Positions 38,601-48,368 of a stretch of DNA of 64,000 nt are shown in pieces. The stretch's first letter is position 1. Every line of letters starts with the position of its first letter. The notes beneath the pieces were generated by a model. It had not been told where the DNA came from and made no database searches. It was given only the letters and a program-made list of their open reading frames with translations. A program made the translations under genes and the position numbers. Origin of the DNA: Climacium dendroides (lineage: Eukaryota; Streptophyta; Bryopsida; Hypnales; Climaciaceae); assembly GCA_950106755.1 (NCBI GenBank), contig OX467091.1, forward strand, positions 10,371,538 through 10,435,537. Reading direction: 5' to 3'.

Positions 38601-39079
38601 GGGTGTGCGGGAGACATACCTTCAAGAACGTCCCTTCCTCTCAGCTCTTGAGCTCCCCCTTCGGATCGCGAGAATGGTAATCTCGCCCAAATCCGTTTCG
38701 AAATCGAGGTCTGTAACACGCGCTCATTGCCTCCACCGAAGAGAAGAGAACTGCTGCAACGGCAATCACGGATGTATACAACTTCACGCTAAGCCTGATG
38801 ATGTAGAGCAGAATGAAGAGCTATATAGACTGAGATGTTCAGTTGAAGCAGCCAACGATCAATAAACCCACATGAAAATTGGATTCGGGCATCTCTTGGG
38901 GTGGTTCAATATATGTTTGGGATTTCGTACAGAGAATTAAAGCTACCGTAATACAAGTGATCGAATCCCAAAACAAGAATGTATCACGTCAAAATTAAAA
39001 ACAAAATGACGAAACCAATGACGCTGAACCCTGAAGGGCACCATGCAAATTCTTACCCAGGAATTCGCCGAACGCCCAT
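35695..39079 (-). CDS. Unrecognised single-pass membrane protein encoded by tandemly duplicated exons
   Basis: I do not recognise this family. The minus-strand exons are 39079-39057, 38753-38620, 38019-37912, 37631-37476, 37188-37033, 36735-36522, 36105-35898 and 35799-35695. Every junction is GT-AG and in phase, totalling 1,104 bases (367 residues). Exons 3-5 (108, 156 and 156 bp) are near-identical copies with 1-1 phase. Each encodes a 36-residue motif containing GPEQVRLRMDTVAVDPPQGF; the 156-bp forms insert 16 residues. Exon 6 begins with a diverged copy (EKVRLLMDPADSGPPQNFQG). A hydrophobic segment, IFTYVGISATVIAMFLALVAG at about 275-296, predicts one membrane span. The C-terminus is cysteine-rich (CTVICVKC). 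The ATG at 39079 is tentative, because a CACTA-like element begins 55 bp upstream and the true 5' end may have been displaced. An older, truncated repeat unit lies at about 38,280-38,370 and is not spliceable in phase. Confidence 0.6.
36736..38380 (-). repeat. Tandem array of ~390-450-bp units, each holding one exon plus flanking intron
   Basis: Exon starts at 38,019, 37,631, 37,188 and 36,735 are 388, 443 and 453 bp apart. The two units between 36,985 and 37,690 are almost identical over their introns as well as their exons. The upstream intron part of each (for example TTTAATTTTGTGGTTGCAG before the acceptor) is shared, and diverged versions precede exons 2 and 6. The array therefore arose by repeated whole-unit duplication, with older copies at the edges and younger ones in the centre. 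Confidence 0.85.
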
Positions 39080-39133
39080 AACGAAGAATCGTGTGTCCCG
39101 ACCCACTGTCACCGTTAGTAGCTGAAAGTTCCG

Positions 39134-39479
39134 CTACACTAATGATGATAAATAGTGTTATGTTGTGATTAGTGTTACCTGGACTTTTACCCCGGTCACT
39201 CTAAACTTCAATTAGTTGGCATTTAGTGTTGTGTTCACTTTTCTGAGTAGTAACTTTTTTGAGCATGTCATAGGTTTCTTGGGTTCATATGTTTTTTTTT
39301 GCATTTTGATGAAATAGTTAGGTAACACTAAATGTAAACTTGTAAAAACTTTATACCCAATAGTTGACAAATAGTGTCTATGTTGACATTTAGTGTTGGT
39401 AACATTAACCAGATTGTTGACAATTAGTGTTATTCTTCATGATTAGTGTTGCCAACACTATTTACCATCATTAGTGTAG
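39134..39479. mobile_element. CACTA-like non-autonomous element, copy 2, at the edge of the exon-repeat gene
   Basis: The ends are 26-27-bp inverted repeats (CTACACTAATGATGATAAAT at 39,134; ACCATCATTAGTGTAG ending 39,479). AACACTAAATG-type subterminal repeats lie inside, like those of the element at 26,019. The length is 346 bp. It abuts the upstream side of the first recognisable exon of the minus-strand gene. The target duplication is ambiguous (TA if the ends are CACTAA). Confidence 0.7.
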
Positions 39480-40560
39480 TGCATAGGCTCATCTGTTTTG
39501 ATGCACAATCATAGGATCCTTAGGTATGCAATTATAGGTGGCAACACAACAATTGGGCTTTCAACCCTATATGAAAGTTGTTGTGTGTGACATACTACCT
39601 GTTAAACTATAAAGGTTTGAAGAAAAAATTAGTGGTGATTTGAAAGAAAATCAATTTCAATTTTAGCCATGTTTCAAACTTAACTTTGTTCAATATGAAT
39701 TGGAATTACTACATCTTTTGCATATTTTTTTTTAGAATTCCAAAAAAAACACTATTTGTGGTATACATCATTTCAGATTATTGTACATAAAAATTGAAGG
39801 AAATTAAAATTTATAGAATTTAAAATATGAATAGTTGACAAACATGCAAATGATGTTGGTTCTTAAAATATTTGAATTTTTTTTTGAATTTAGAACATGA
39901 GATAGCATTGTAGATAGATTATAGATTATGGACCATTGTTTCATCTTAATGCCCTTGCATTTGATATATTTGTTGAATTGAACAATGTATTCAATTTATA
40001 TTTGATTTGATAGCCATAAAATACCTTTTTTAGGTTTCTAGCACTGATATTGAGTCCACATATTTTCATCACCTAAAGAATATAAAGTTTACTTACACCA
40101 TATTCCAAAAATCCATACTTTAAGTTAAACTATTTGTTTTGATTAATATAATAAGATCTTCAAGATCGTGCATCTCTTGGTTGCTCTCTTGGTTGCATTT
40201 TTATCAAAAAGACCTCAACAAGGAAGGGTGCACAAGCTTAGTTTTGTAGTGCTTAGACCTACAAGGTGAAAATTATTGAATCTCAAAGTTTCTACAAATT
40301 AAAAAATTAAAAAATTCCTTTCACTTTCATTTTAATTGTGGCAACTAATGCATGCTAAAAAATCTAATACCATATATTCCTTTTGACTTCCAACAAGATC
40401 CAACACACTTACATAATTTTGGGTGGCTACACTCAAAATTACACCTTATCCTAAAACCACCATCATTACTACATACATCTCCAAAATCAATATGTATGTA
40501 TATTGAAGAAATGATTTTTGAACATCTACCAAAAAACTTTGACCCTCCATAGGTAACTTT
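39480..40560. other. AT-rich intergenic DNA
   Basis: I see nothing recognisable here. If the exon-repeat gene has further 5' exons they would lie in this stretch, but I found no splice-consistent, GC-richer candidate. Confidence 0.5.
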
Positions 40561-41354
40561 TGCACAAGGTATCCAAATGTCACGTTCTCTGGAGCATTGG
40601 ACCTCCTTTCAGGCTTTCACTTGCCGTGCCAACAAAGAAAATATAAAAATTTGACGAGTCCAATAATACTGAACATGCACAGTAACCAAAAAATGGCGGT
40701 ATGAGGGATACCAACCTTACCACACTCTGCCTGTCTGAACTTGAATCATTTGGCTGAGGACACCAAGATACAAGAATGCATATTAAGCTTATATTTACAT
40801 GAACAGGAGTCAGAGGACATACGGTAATCAGAAGCGAATTACCAAATAGCAACTTGCTCCAATCACACTCCACTGAAGGCTATAATACCAGTTAACCACT
40901 AAGAACCGAATCCCAACTACCATTTCAAAGTTTAAATCACTTTTCACATAATGACTTCAATTGTTTTTGTTTTTGTTTTTGTTTAAAACAAATGAAACGA
41001 AATTTAATTGCCGAGGCAAGGGTACAAAGCCACCAGCCACAACTGGCCCAGCGAAAACAGAAGGACAAAAGGAGATTTCAATTGTTTTCATAGTATCATA
41101 TCACGATTATGATATGTAGATTATGCCTTACTGTGTAGGCAAACTGCTCGATAGCGTTCCTAGGCAGTCAAAAGACATAGCACGAGAGCTCATAGGTTTG
41201 GCGGAGGTCACCAAGTAATATGGCAGCTTGTAATCTGCAAATAACTACCACCACATGCACACACACCACACACACACCACACACGGGTGTTGACAAAACG
41301 TTGCAAGGACGGCACCTTCCGTGCATTTCAAAAGTCTCCTTCGGAATTGTTGTT
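40561..41354 (-). other. 3' flank / probable 3' UTR region of the cathepsin gene
   Basis: This is GC-richer than the desert and lies immediately downstream of the cathepsin stop. It includes a CA-rich microsatellite at about 41,250-41,285 and a GTTTTT run near 40,966-40,985. A 97-codon open frame on the minus strand (40,873-40,580) resembles nothing known and is better explained as transcribed non-coding sequence. Confidence 0.4.
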
Positions 41355-44300
41355 TCAGCATTTCACCGTTCCTTGTGCAGACCAACATTCGCCTGCATCC
41401 TTGGGTACAGCCCATGAGCAAATCTCCTCGATGTTCAGCGAGTCGACACCTCTGATCAGACGGAACCATCCACCTTCACCCCAGTATGTTCCCTGAAATC
41501 ACAATACCAACGAAGAAGGCTCAATGTAGGTGCCGCAGTTGCTAAAGTCGTTGCTAACAAAGAACGATTTGTTTCAGGAAAAATCTAAAATGAAAGGGAG
41601 GTTGCTATTCAAATGCACACCACTCAGAAAGTTAGATTCCAGCACTAGTTTCATGGAGAATGGATCTAAAAGATATGAGCATAGTTTTGAGCCTTTGAGG
41701 AACTGAAACAAGGACGTTGTGAACTTTGGATTTGCAAAAGAATGAAACCTTCCTCCTTAGTATGGAAGCACTGGCACAATCTAGACATTAAGAGGGGTGG
41801 ACCAGCTAACATACCCAAGAATTGCGGATGATCCAGTACTTGATGCCATTCTCTTCGCCCCACCCTGAAACGCTGACTACGTGGTCATGATGTGCTTCAT
41901 CCCTGCCACATTCGGAAAATGTTATGAGTGACTAGTACCTATAGTTACTATCATCATTCTCGTTAAAAAATGATGAAATTTCAAGAAACTGCAGACTGCC
42001 GTCCGGAACCTCAAATCTATACCAGGCCTTAGTTCTTGGATCTCTCTGTTCTTGACATCACAATTTTGACGCTTCGAAACATGCCATTTCAATGAAGATG
42101 GACATATATGTTCAGCGCCGCCACAACAGAAATACAAACTTATTCCGGAAACAAAAAGGTGGGTCCTATAACAGGAGCACTTCTTACGTGTTAATAAGAA
42201 TGCCACCAGTGTAGGAATGAAGCAGTGTGGAGTCAATTGAACATGCAATCGGGCCCCTTTCATAAATCTCCGCCATCTGCCAAGCATCATCAATAAACCT
42301 CATTCGATCAAATGACAGATTTCAGGGAAATTGGCATAGTTTCAGTCACGTGATTGAAACCCAAATCTATACCAATCCTAGTTATTATTTAGAGCGTAAG
42401 GCACTTAAATGTCTCAACTTTGGCGCTCTAAAATACGATTATAATCCTATTACTTGTCACAGCAACAGGCGAGAACTTTGTAGTGTCACGTGCAAGCAAA
42501 AGTTCACGAGCTTCAAACATATGCTCCCTTAAATATCGTGTGTAAATGGACTTTGTCTTACCATGTTCAGTTCCCCAGATACTCGACCATACTCGGCCAC
42601 ATAGTGAACGGGATAGTCAGTAACAGCAGTGCAGCTGTCCGCGTTCCCAACTGGTGGTACACAGTTGCGACAGATATTGATAGGTGTGCATTCATCGTCT
42701 CTTGCTCGATACAGCTGCAACAAGAAGCTGACGTGAGTGTACATATTGCACATCCAAAATTAATTGAGTGTCACGAGCTGGCATGATGGTAAGCTTTAGA
42801 CTACGTCAATGTTGAAAATGGCATTCACCTGGCACGTCTCTTCGGGTAGGCCACGCTCATGCATGAATTGGAACACGCCCATAGGATCACCACCGTAGCA
42901 GCTTCCCGCAGAGTCGGTAGCACAGTTCAGCACTCTGTTCAACATTTCAATCAGTTATGCCCTTGCAGGAGATGCATAGCCAATGAGAATGTACCCTTGG
43001 AGTACATTCTTGGGCAAACAATTAGCCTTACCTTGACTTCCAAAAAGTATTAAAACATGCTCTGATGGTGAAGATTTTTGCTTTAGACTGTATATTCGGG
43101 GCACAAAAGGTACCTGCCTGTTCTACAACACGCTACCTTCATCCTGCAGTCGTCACGTTCAAGAAATTTAAGACATACTTATGATAGATTAAGATTAAAA
43201 GAGTGCTTACACTTGCACGGAGTACTGAATATCAGGCCATTGAGCCTTGCGTAGTATCTTGTGACGGTCTGCCAAAGAACTCAAAGCAGCATGCGCCCAG
43301 CAGGATCCTGATGTCCAATCCCACCCGACACTACACTCTTTAATATGACCTTCTCAAAAAGAACATTCTGGAAGATCCTACACTTCTCACACTATCATTG
43401 ACAGTAGCACTCTAATTACACATTTAAACTATGTCCTAATCCTTTTTAGGGGACCCCCGGCAGTCAGATAAAAGAGGTCCGGGTGTGCTCAGATTCCAAA
43501 CCATGACATCAGTCCAGAGCTATTTCAGGGTTGATCTTTTCACAGAATCGGCTGTTAAATGTGGCTACCGATTCTAAGTAAGGAATTTTGATCCATTCAA
43601 ACTTTCATCCAACCCCTCTTTCACAAAGGCCAGTCGCTCACATCAAATCAAATAACATGTCACATGCATAAATAGCATAAACTTTGCAACAAATTTTGCT
43701 AAAGCAATGTACTGCAAATTTCCCAGTACTAGCAGCAAATAAACTTGAGAAATTCCTAACGAGATCGAGGTTAAGCACTGTACCGCAATAGACTGGGATA
43801 TGCTGATTCAGTTCGCGAGTTGCATAGCTCGTACCTGTCAAGATCATCACGAGCAATCTCTACATTCTCAAATAATTTTTGAGGTATCAAAAAGGATTTC
43901 TTAATCTTCAGAAAGAGCCAGAAAAGAACTAAATGACCGTCCAAGTAGAAAATGTGTAGTGACTGAGCAAGGAACCACAAGTTTACCATTAACGTTCCGC
44001 CAGTCCCAGGCCTTAGGTAAATCCTCAAGGCGTACATACTCATGCGGTTGCTTTGACAACACATTTGCAGGAACTGGAAATTCACACACGCCACACAATC
44101 TTTCAGCACAACCCAAACACTGAACATGCAAAGAAAATGAAAAGAAAACGCAGCCAAATCTCAATCCATTTTGATCTTCTCATAATCGTTAATTCAAGCA
44201 ACTACATGGCGCCTCTGAAGGCCCTGTTTTCTCTTGTTGATTCCAAGGTGCATAAACTAGCTAACGTGAAAGTAGAGCCTCAAGTACGCACTGCAAACAC

Positions 44301-44881
44301 GCTACCAGACATAACCTCAACGGTAGCATCCTCCTCAATCATGCTCAACGAAAAGTATGGTCAAATTCGTCATAATTGTGACAATCAAGTGCTCTGAAAA
44401 CTAGGACCAGCAAAGATTTGAGGTTCCTGCAGACGAGTCCCTGGAAAATGCCAATCTCTTTGAAATTTCACAGAGAGGCTTCAGAAGTTAAGAAGAAGAG
44501 CACCATAACGCTGAAGAAGGGCAAGATTAAGAGAGATATCCATATTCTTCACATCCAATGCTTGGATGCGGCCTCTACAGAAATAAACCTACACAGAATT
44601 AAAACACGCAGCAACAATCAATCTCACAGCAAAAGAAAAAGCCTACCATGCATGTCCTCGTACTCGTTGATGTGGGTGGGAAAACGAGGCAGAACACCCA
44701 AGCCGATGAACCAGGAAGTCACCAAGCTCGGCCTTGTCTGCGCCAGCGACTCGAGGAAGCTCGTAAGCCACATAAACGCTGGCGGCTTTGCGGAGATCCT
44801 ATCGAGCGGAAACATGAACAGCCATAGCAGAAACACGCCGCCCACCACCCCCACCACGATCGGCGTCTTCGAGCGCCTCAT
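41355..44881 (-). CDS. Cathepsin Z/X-like papain-family cysteine protease (C1A carboxypeptidase type)
   Basis: The nine minus-strand exons are 44881-44647, 44073-43987, 43834-43784, 43307-43211, 42934-42829, 42714-42562, 42276-42188, 41902-41815 and 41492-41355. All are GT-AG and in phase, giving 347 residues. Diagnostic features include [12 protein letters not shown] at the mature start, and [14 protein letters not shown] (117-130) with the HIP mini-loop unique to cathepsin X/Z and catalytic C127. [10 protein letters not shown] carries H280, and RNSW carries N300. The disulfide-rich insert of the family follows C127. Cathepsin Z removes single C-terminal residues in lysosome-like compartments. 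Exon 1 encodes a basic start and a hydrophobic signal segment (about 8-25), but its ~80-residue pro-region is longer than that of animal cathepsin Z. The exon 1-2 junction is the weakest part; an alternative acceptor at 44,119 keeps the exon 2 frame but not the phase from exon 1. Confidence 0.88.
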
Positions 44882-44924
44882 CTCCTCTCACAACAGCAAT
44901 AAACCGGTGCACCCCTCTGCATAA

Positions 44925-45465
44925 TCAACCCCATCAGCACAAATCACCACAACTTCGAAAAACCCACGACGCACGAAACCTCTACCACCAAACCAGAACA
45001 CAAACCAGAACGGGACACAAGGCGTTTCAGAGAAATTGCAGTGGCACCTAAAATGTGGGCAATCTGCGCAAGCGAGAGATTGATCGAGGACTTGGGTAAC
45101 GCGAATCGGAAGTAAGGAAAGAAAATTGACGGTGAGGAGGGAGTGGTGAACTGAAATTGGAAATGGGTGCAACAGTTTGTCGGAGTGAGTAATCATCAAT
45201 CCCACTCCATCAGCACAAATCAGCACAACCTAGAAACCCCCACAACGCACATGAACACAACCCAGAAACAACCCAGAAACACAGACTTCATCCACGAGTC
45301 GGGACACAGGGCAAAATTGCAGTGGCACCTGAATATGGGGAAGCTTCGCCAGGGAGAGATTGATCGAGGACTTGAATGGCGAGGATCGAAAGTCGGGGAA
45401 GAAAAGTGGCAGTGAGGAGGAAGTGGAGAAGGGAAATTGGGCGGAGCAGGTGCTAAGAAGTGATG
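44925..45465. repeat. ~270-bp direct duplication upstream of the cathepsin gene
   Basis: Block 44,925-45,190 is repeated at about 45,195-45,465 with moderate divergence. Shared landmarks are CCATCAGCACAAATCA, TTGCAGTGGCACCT and GAGAGATTGATCGAGGACTT. Both copies lie within about 600 bp upstream of the cathepsin ATG, so they probably cover the promoter and leader. Confidence 0.8.
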
Positions 45466-45725
45466 ATGGCGTGAAGGACTCGCCAAAGGAAAGTCGGGAA
45501 GAGTAGGAGCAGGAACTTGGGTTGCAGGTTCTGTCATCGTTGTCGTCATCTTTTACTTCTTCGTTTTCGTCGGCGGGCGCGAGGGCCACGGCGGCTGCCT
45601 TCCCCGCTGAGAGAAAACTCGAGCTCTTGCCCGGAGCAGACAGACCGCTGGTTTCGTGGAAAGGCCCGCCTGCCGTCCTTGAGAAAGGCGGGCCTTTGGA
45701 CCGAAGGCATCGTGCGGCTCTAAAA
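45466..45725. promoter_or_regulatory. CpG-rich block, candidate promoter of the cathepsin gene
   Basis: This block of conspicuously high GC and CpG content, bounded on the right by an abrupt return to AT-rich DNA at 45,725, lies 0.6-0.85 kb upstream of the cathepsin start. It includes the GC-rich palindrome AAAGGCCCGCC / GGCGGGCCTTT (45,660-45,697). A 185-codon open frame across it on the minus strand is serine-rich, of low complexity, and unsupported. Confidence 0.4.
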
Positions 45726-48360
45726 TAAAAAAATAAAAAAGTTGAAAGCATTGTCCTATTCAACAAATATTTCAAATGCAAGGGCATTAATTTTGTATGG
45801 GTTTAGTCCTGTCATCAAGGACCTCCTGCCATGTGAGTCAGGCAGGCAAAGTTAGCCAGGGAGCTCAGGTAGTAGGTCCATAAATTGCCCACCTAAGAGA
45901 TGGAATTCAATTTCGGGGAGGTGAAGCTTCTTACAATATTTTTCAGTAAATTTTCCTTGAAAGACAAGTGGAAATGACATCTACCCCAAGTCGTTTCATA
46001 TTTTTTGGAGCTTTGTGGAATTAGTTATGAAATTTTGAAGTTGAAATGGCATAAGGCTCTAAGATCATCCGCCTCCTAAAATGTACATTGGATGTACATT
46101 GCTGAAGGCTATGAAAAAATAATATGTATAAATAGTGTACATTTCAGGAGGTGGGCAATTTTAGAGCTTGAGACAGAGTGCTTTTAGAATTTCCTGCCTT
46201 ACAAGGTCCAAATTTGCAATTGCCCTGCCATGTGGACTTGGTGGATAGGGGAGAGATCGAATAAGAATCCCCCACGCATTGATTCCCTCAAGATTGTCCA
46301 ATCTCAACCAATGGAATTGTCCACCAATTTTTGTGAAACTTAAAATCAGTTTTTTTTTGCTCATCAGTTTATATTTACTTTTTGTCTTTTAGTGTTTTTT
46401 TTGTTGGCCTGGCTTACATAGCAAGAGGCCTTAAGATAGTCACGAAAATTCTTTAAATACTGGACCAATAGGTGCATTCTTTTTTTCTACATTTAATAGT
46501 GAAATCACCCAATGTGTTGCAATCTAAGGTTAAGATGTAACAATGGTTCATGTTGCAACCTACTCTCTCTCTCTACAATGACTAATGCAATTCCATGCTC
46601 TCAATTCCAAAGAAATATCCAAATATCTTAAAAATCAACATCAATTGTATATTTCTTAAATTGTGAATATATTTTAAATTCTATAAAAATGTCAACTTCC
46701 TTCAATTTTCTATGTATGACAATCTAAAATGATGTTTACCAACATGCCAAAGTATAAAAAATTTGGAGGGATTTCTAAGAAAAACTTGACAAAATATAAA
46801 GTAGCTCCAAATTATAGCACACAAAACTAAGTTTTAGACATCATTCATGGCTAACTTTGAAATTAATTTTCTTTCAAATCACAACTAATTTTTTCTTCAA
46901 ACTTCCATAGTAATGTGATATATGTCACATATTACAACTTTTATACATCTACTTTTTAAACTTTGCCCATTGATACTTATAGTATGGTTGTTTGAAAGAA
47001 AATTTCAAATCCATACTCAATTTTGTTTGTCAATATATATTTTTTTAATATATTGATATATTGACATTGGAAATGTGAAACTATAGATTAAAAAAAATGT
47101 ATCATCATGAGTTAGAGTTACTATAAATGGCTAGTTCTTAAAGGCCTAGGGTAAAGATGACCTTTGGGCACCAAGTGATCCAATCAAATGCTAATTTGAA
47201 AATGATGCATTACATACTTTACCTTAGAATGTCTTTGCCTCAATTTGAGTTGATTTCAATAGATAGATACTAACATTACTTCCATTGTTTTCTAATTACC
47301 TTATTAATTTATAAGAACATCTTTAATTTATCCTAGTTTTGGCATTAGATAACAATCACAAGGTCATCTCCTCAAAAACCAACTTAACTACCCCCCACTA
47401 GTTGATAGACCATTTCTACGCTGACAATAATCACCTAAAACAATTGTAAAAGATTCTCACATTACAACTTATTGCAACAACCTCAATGGAAGTGGTTGAA
47501 TGAATGACTTCCATTGCAAAATTATTTTCTTTATTCATTATTCATTTCATTTGAGCTTTAACTATGCAATTGTGAACCCCAAATTTTTGCCAAAAGTTTT
47601 TATCCTTGTGTAGAGTTTGAAGCCTCATTTGAGAATCATGATTATTTTTCTTATGAGGAGTCCAAATCTCAAACATTTTTAACATGTATTGGAATAACAT
47701 TTGTTAGATTATATCTATGACTTCACAACATGCAAGCACTAAATTGCTATACTTAGAAGGATACAAATTCTCTTGTTTGTTGCAAATGAAAATAGCTACA
47801 GTACAAAGTGTAGTAGTGTATCCCAAAGATTGTAATTTCAAACCAAACCAATGATAATAGTAAGTATGAGCTTCAAACATAGCCATTCTTGAACAAGAAG
47901 TCTTGGGTGCCTCTTCTACAATGGCATTGTAGATGGAATTGAATAGTTTCATAAGTAAAAAGGAGGTCACAATGTATGGGAAGGAATAGTACCAACCCAT
48001 AAAGGTCAAGAATGTTATGAAGTTTTGGGCAATCTATTGGACTTTGCATTGATGTTCATTGATGTTTTCTTATTTGTAGTGTTTGAATGCAGAAAGTTTT
48101 TGTTGAGGCTCACAATCAAGAATAACGGATTCTACCAACTTTTTGTTGTTAAAAAATGAACCCAACTTCTTTTTTTTATTATTTAGTATAAATTGCTATA
48201 TGCCTTGAAGTTTTTTATATGATTCATTTCAACTCCTATTGATATAAAAACAATTATTTTTTACCATTTATACACCTAGGACATAAAAATTCACATAGTG
48301 TCAATCATAGTGTTGTGGTGTGCACGATCAATTGGTTCAACATTCAAGCAAATTGTGAAA
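45726..48360. other. AT-rich intergenic DNA
   Basis: There is no supported gene. One copy of a dispersed repeat covers about 45,885-46,155, and a (CT)n run lies at about 46,564-46,577. The rest is featureless to me. Confidence 0.55.
45885..46155. repeat. Dispersed repeat family member (others near 1,425-1,655 and 50,205-50,470)
   Basis: Three copies share CCTCCTAAAATGTA at one end, GGAATTAGTTATAAATTTTTGAAG-type sequence in the middle and a TAGTCTACTTTTAAAGT-type other end. The copy near 1,425-1,655 is in the opposite orientation. The copy at 50,205-50,470 lies in an intron of the five-exon unknown gene, just after its donor. No coding capacity is seen. Probably a MITE-like family. Confidence 0.6.
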
Positions 48361-48368
48361 AGACAAAG

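Noticed and set aside
45230..45787. 185-codon open frame on the minus strand upstream of the cathepsin gene
   Set aside because: Serine- and proline-rich low-complexity translation across a CpG block and one copy of a duplicated promoter segment. The other copy does not keep the frame.
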